DNA of 5,731 bases. It comes from Acidimicrobiales bacterium (GTDB taxonomy: Bacteria; Actinomycetota; Acidimicrobiia; Acidimicrobiales; RAAP-2). This document shows, one piece after another, positions 5,346-5,731 of this stretch. A program made the position numbers and the translations under genes. Every line of letters begins with the position of its first letter. The stretch's first letter is position 1. The notes under the pieces are model-generated. The model saw nothing but the letters and a program-made list of their open reading frames with translations, did not search any database and was not told the origin of the DNA. The DNA lies in assembly GCA_017882985.1 (NCBI GenBank), contig JADGOK010000079.1, positions 1-5,731 of the forward strand. The letters run 5' to 3'.

Positions 5346-5731
5346 TGGCGTCCTCGTCGCTCGACGGCGTGGGTGAACCAACGCCCGCCTCGATCATCGC
5401 GACCTCGCCGACGCTCGCCAAGCCGTCCTCGGCTTCGCGGCTGAGTGAGTGTGGTGGGTGCGGGCGAGCTGTTCCGCGCAGCCACGAGAACACCGCGCCG
5501 AGGAAGCACAGCGCCGCGGCGGCGAGGAATGCCATGTGCAGCCCGCTCGCGAAGGGCTTGGCGATCAGTCCGGGGAAGAACCCCCGTCCGAGCAGGACCG
5601 CTGCGTGAACACCGGGTTGGGAAAGGACGTGGGCGCCGAGGAGCTGTTGCATCGGATTGATCCCGAGGAAGGCCGAGAAGAGACTGCCGATCGCCGGGAT
5701 GTGCGAGATCTGCGTGGCCTGGGCGAGGGGT
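5329..5731 (-). CDS. MFS transporter, EmrB/QacA (DHA2) type, C-terminal part
   Basis: On the minus strand the frame is open from the window end to TAG at 5331-5329, giving 133 residues of a protein whose N-terminal part lies beyond the window. Seen: PAIGSLFSAFLGINPMQQLL, then LLGRGFFPGLIAKPFASGLH and a last membrane helix (FLAAAALCFLGAVFSWLRG), followed by a hydrophilic tail of about 48 residues. The SLFxAFLGxNP block and the GRxFFPxLIxxPFxxGL block are typical of the C-terminal region of 14-helix DHA2 drug-efflux transporters in actinobacteria. The ATG at 5652 is an internal methionine, not the start, because the family blocks continue upstream of it. It is convergent with apbE, 15 bases between stops, so it is a separate unit with no evident link to the flavin cluster. 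Substrate unknown. Confidence 0.82.
   Translation of the reverse strand, partial: PLAQATQISHIPAIGSLFSAFLGINPMQQLLGAHVLSQPGVHAAVLLGRGFFPGLIAKPFASGLHMAFLAAAALCFLGAVFSWLRGTARPHPPHSLSREAEDGLASVGEVAMIEAGVGSPTPSSDEDATSARY

Overview
The window is GC-rich bacterial DNA with tightly packed genes, two GTG starts, and a secreted protein carrying a long threonine/proline linker. The protein styles (mycobacterial-type cyclopropane synthase tail, actinobacterial-type ApbE, DHA2 MFS) point to Actinomycetota. The Thr-rich linker suggests class Acidimicrobiia, but that placement is an inference from style only.

Layout: (1) 1-503 (+) is the C-terminal part of a cyclopropane-fatty-acyl-phospholipid synthase family methyltransferase, followed by two small hairpins. 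(2) 568-1077 (+) is a DUF1003 membrane protein with two membrane helices and a helical tail. (3) 1187-2371 (+) is a FucP-like MFS transporter, followed by GC-rich hairpins. (4) An AT-rich promoter island lies at about 2441-2488. (5) A three-gene cluster runs from 2489 to 5313 (+): a six-helix ferric-reductase-type flavocytochrome with FAD and NAD(P) domains, a secreted FMN-binding protein, and an ApbE flavin transferase. A 13-codon ORF sits between the first two and overlaps the FMN protein start in an ATGA arrangement. (6) On the minus strand, convergent with ApbE, is the C-terminus of an EmrB/QacA (DHA2) MFS transporter running off the window end. A hairpin lies at the convergent junction.

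The cluster at 2489-5313 is the most interesting part. It reads as a self-contained transmembrane electron relay: cytosolic NAD(P)H to FAD, across two stacked b hemes, to an FMN covalently held on an exported protein, with the enzyme that attaches the FMN encoded alongside. Such modules fit the known theme of extracytosolic flavinylation. Details here are unusual: the FMN attachment motif is QGVSGAS rather than the usual D-x-x-(S/T)-G-A-T form, the ApbE has no export signal, and the FMN protein starts with a twin arginine. The final electron acceptor cannot be read from the window.
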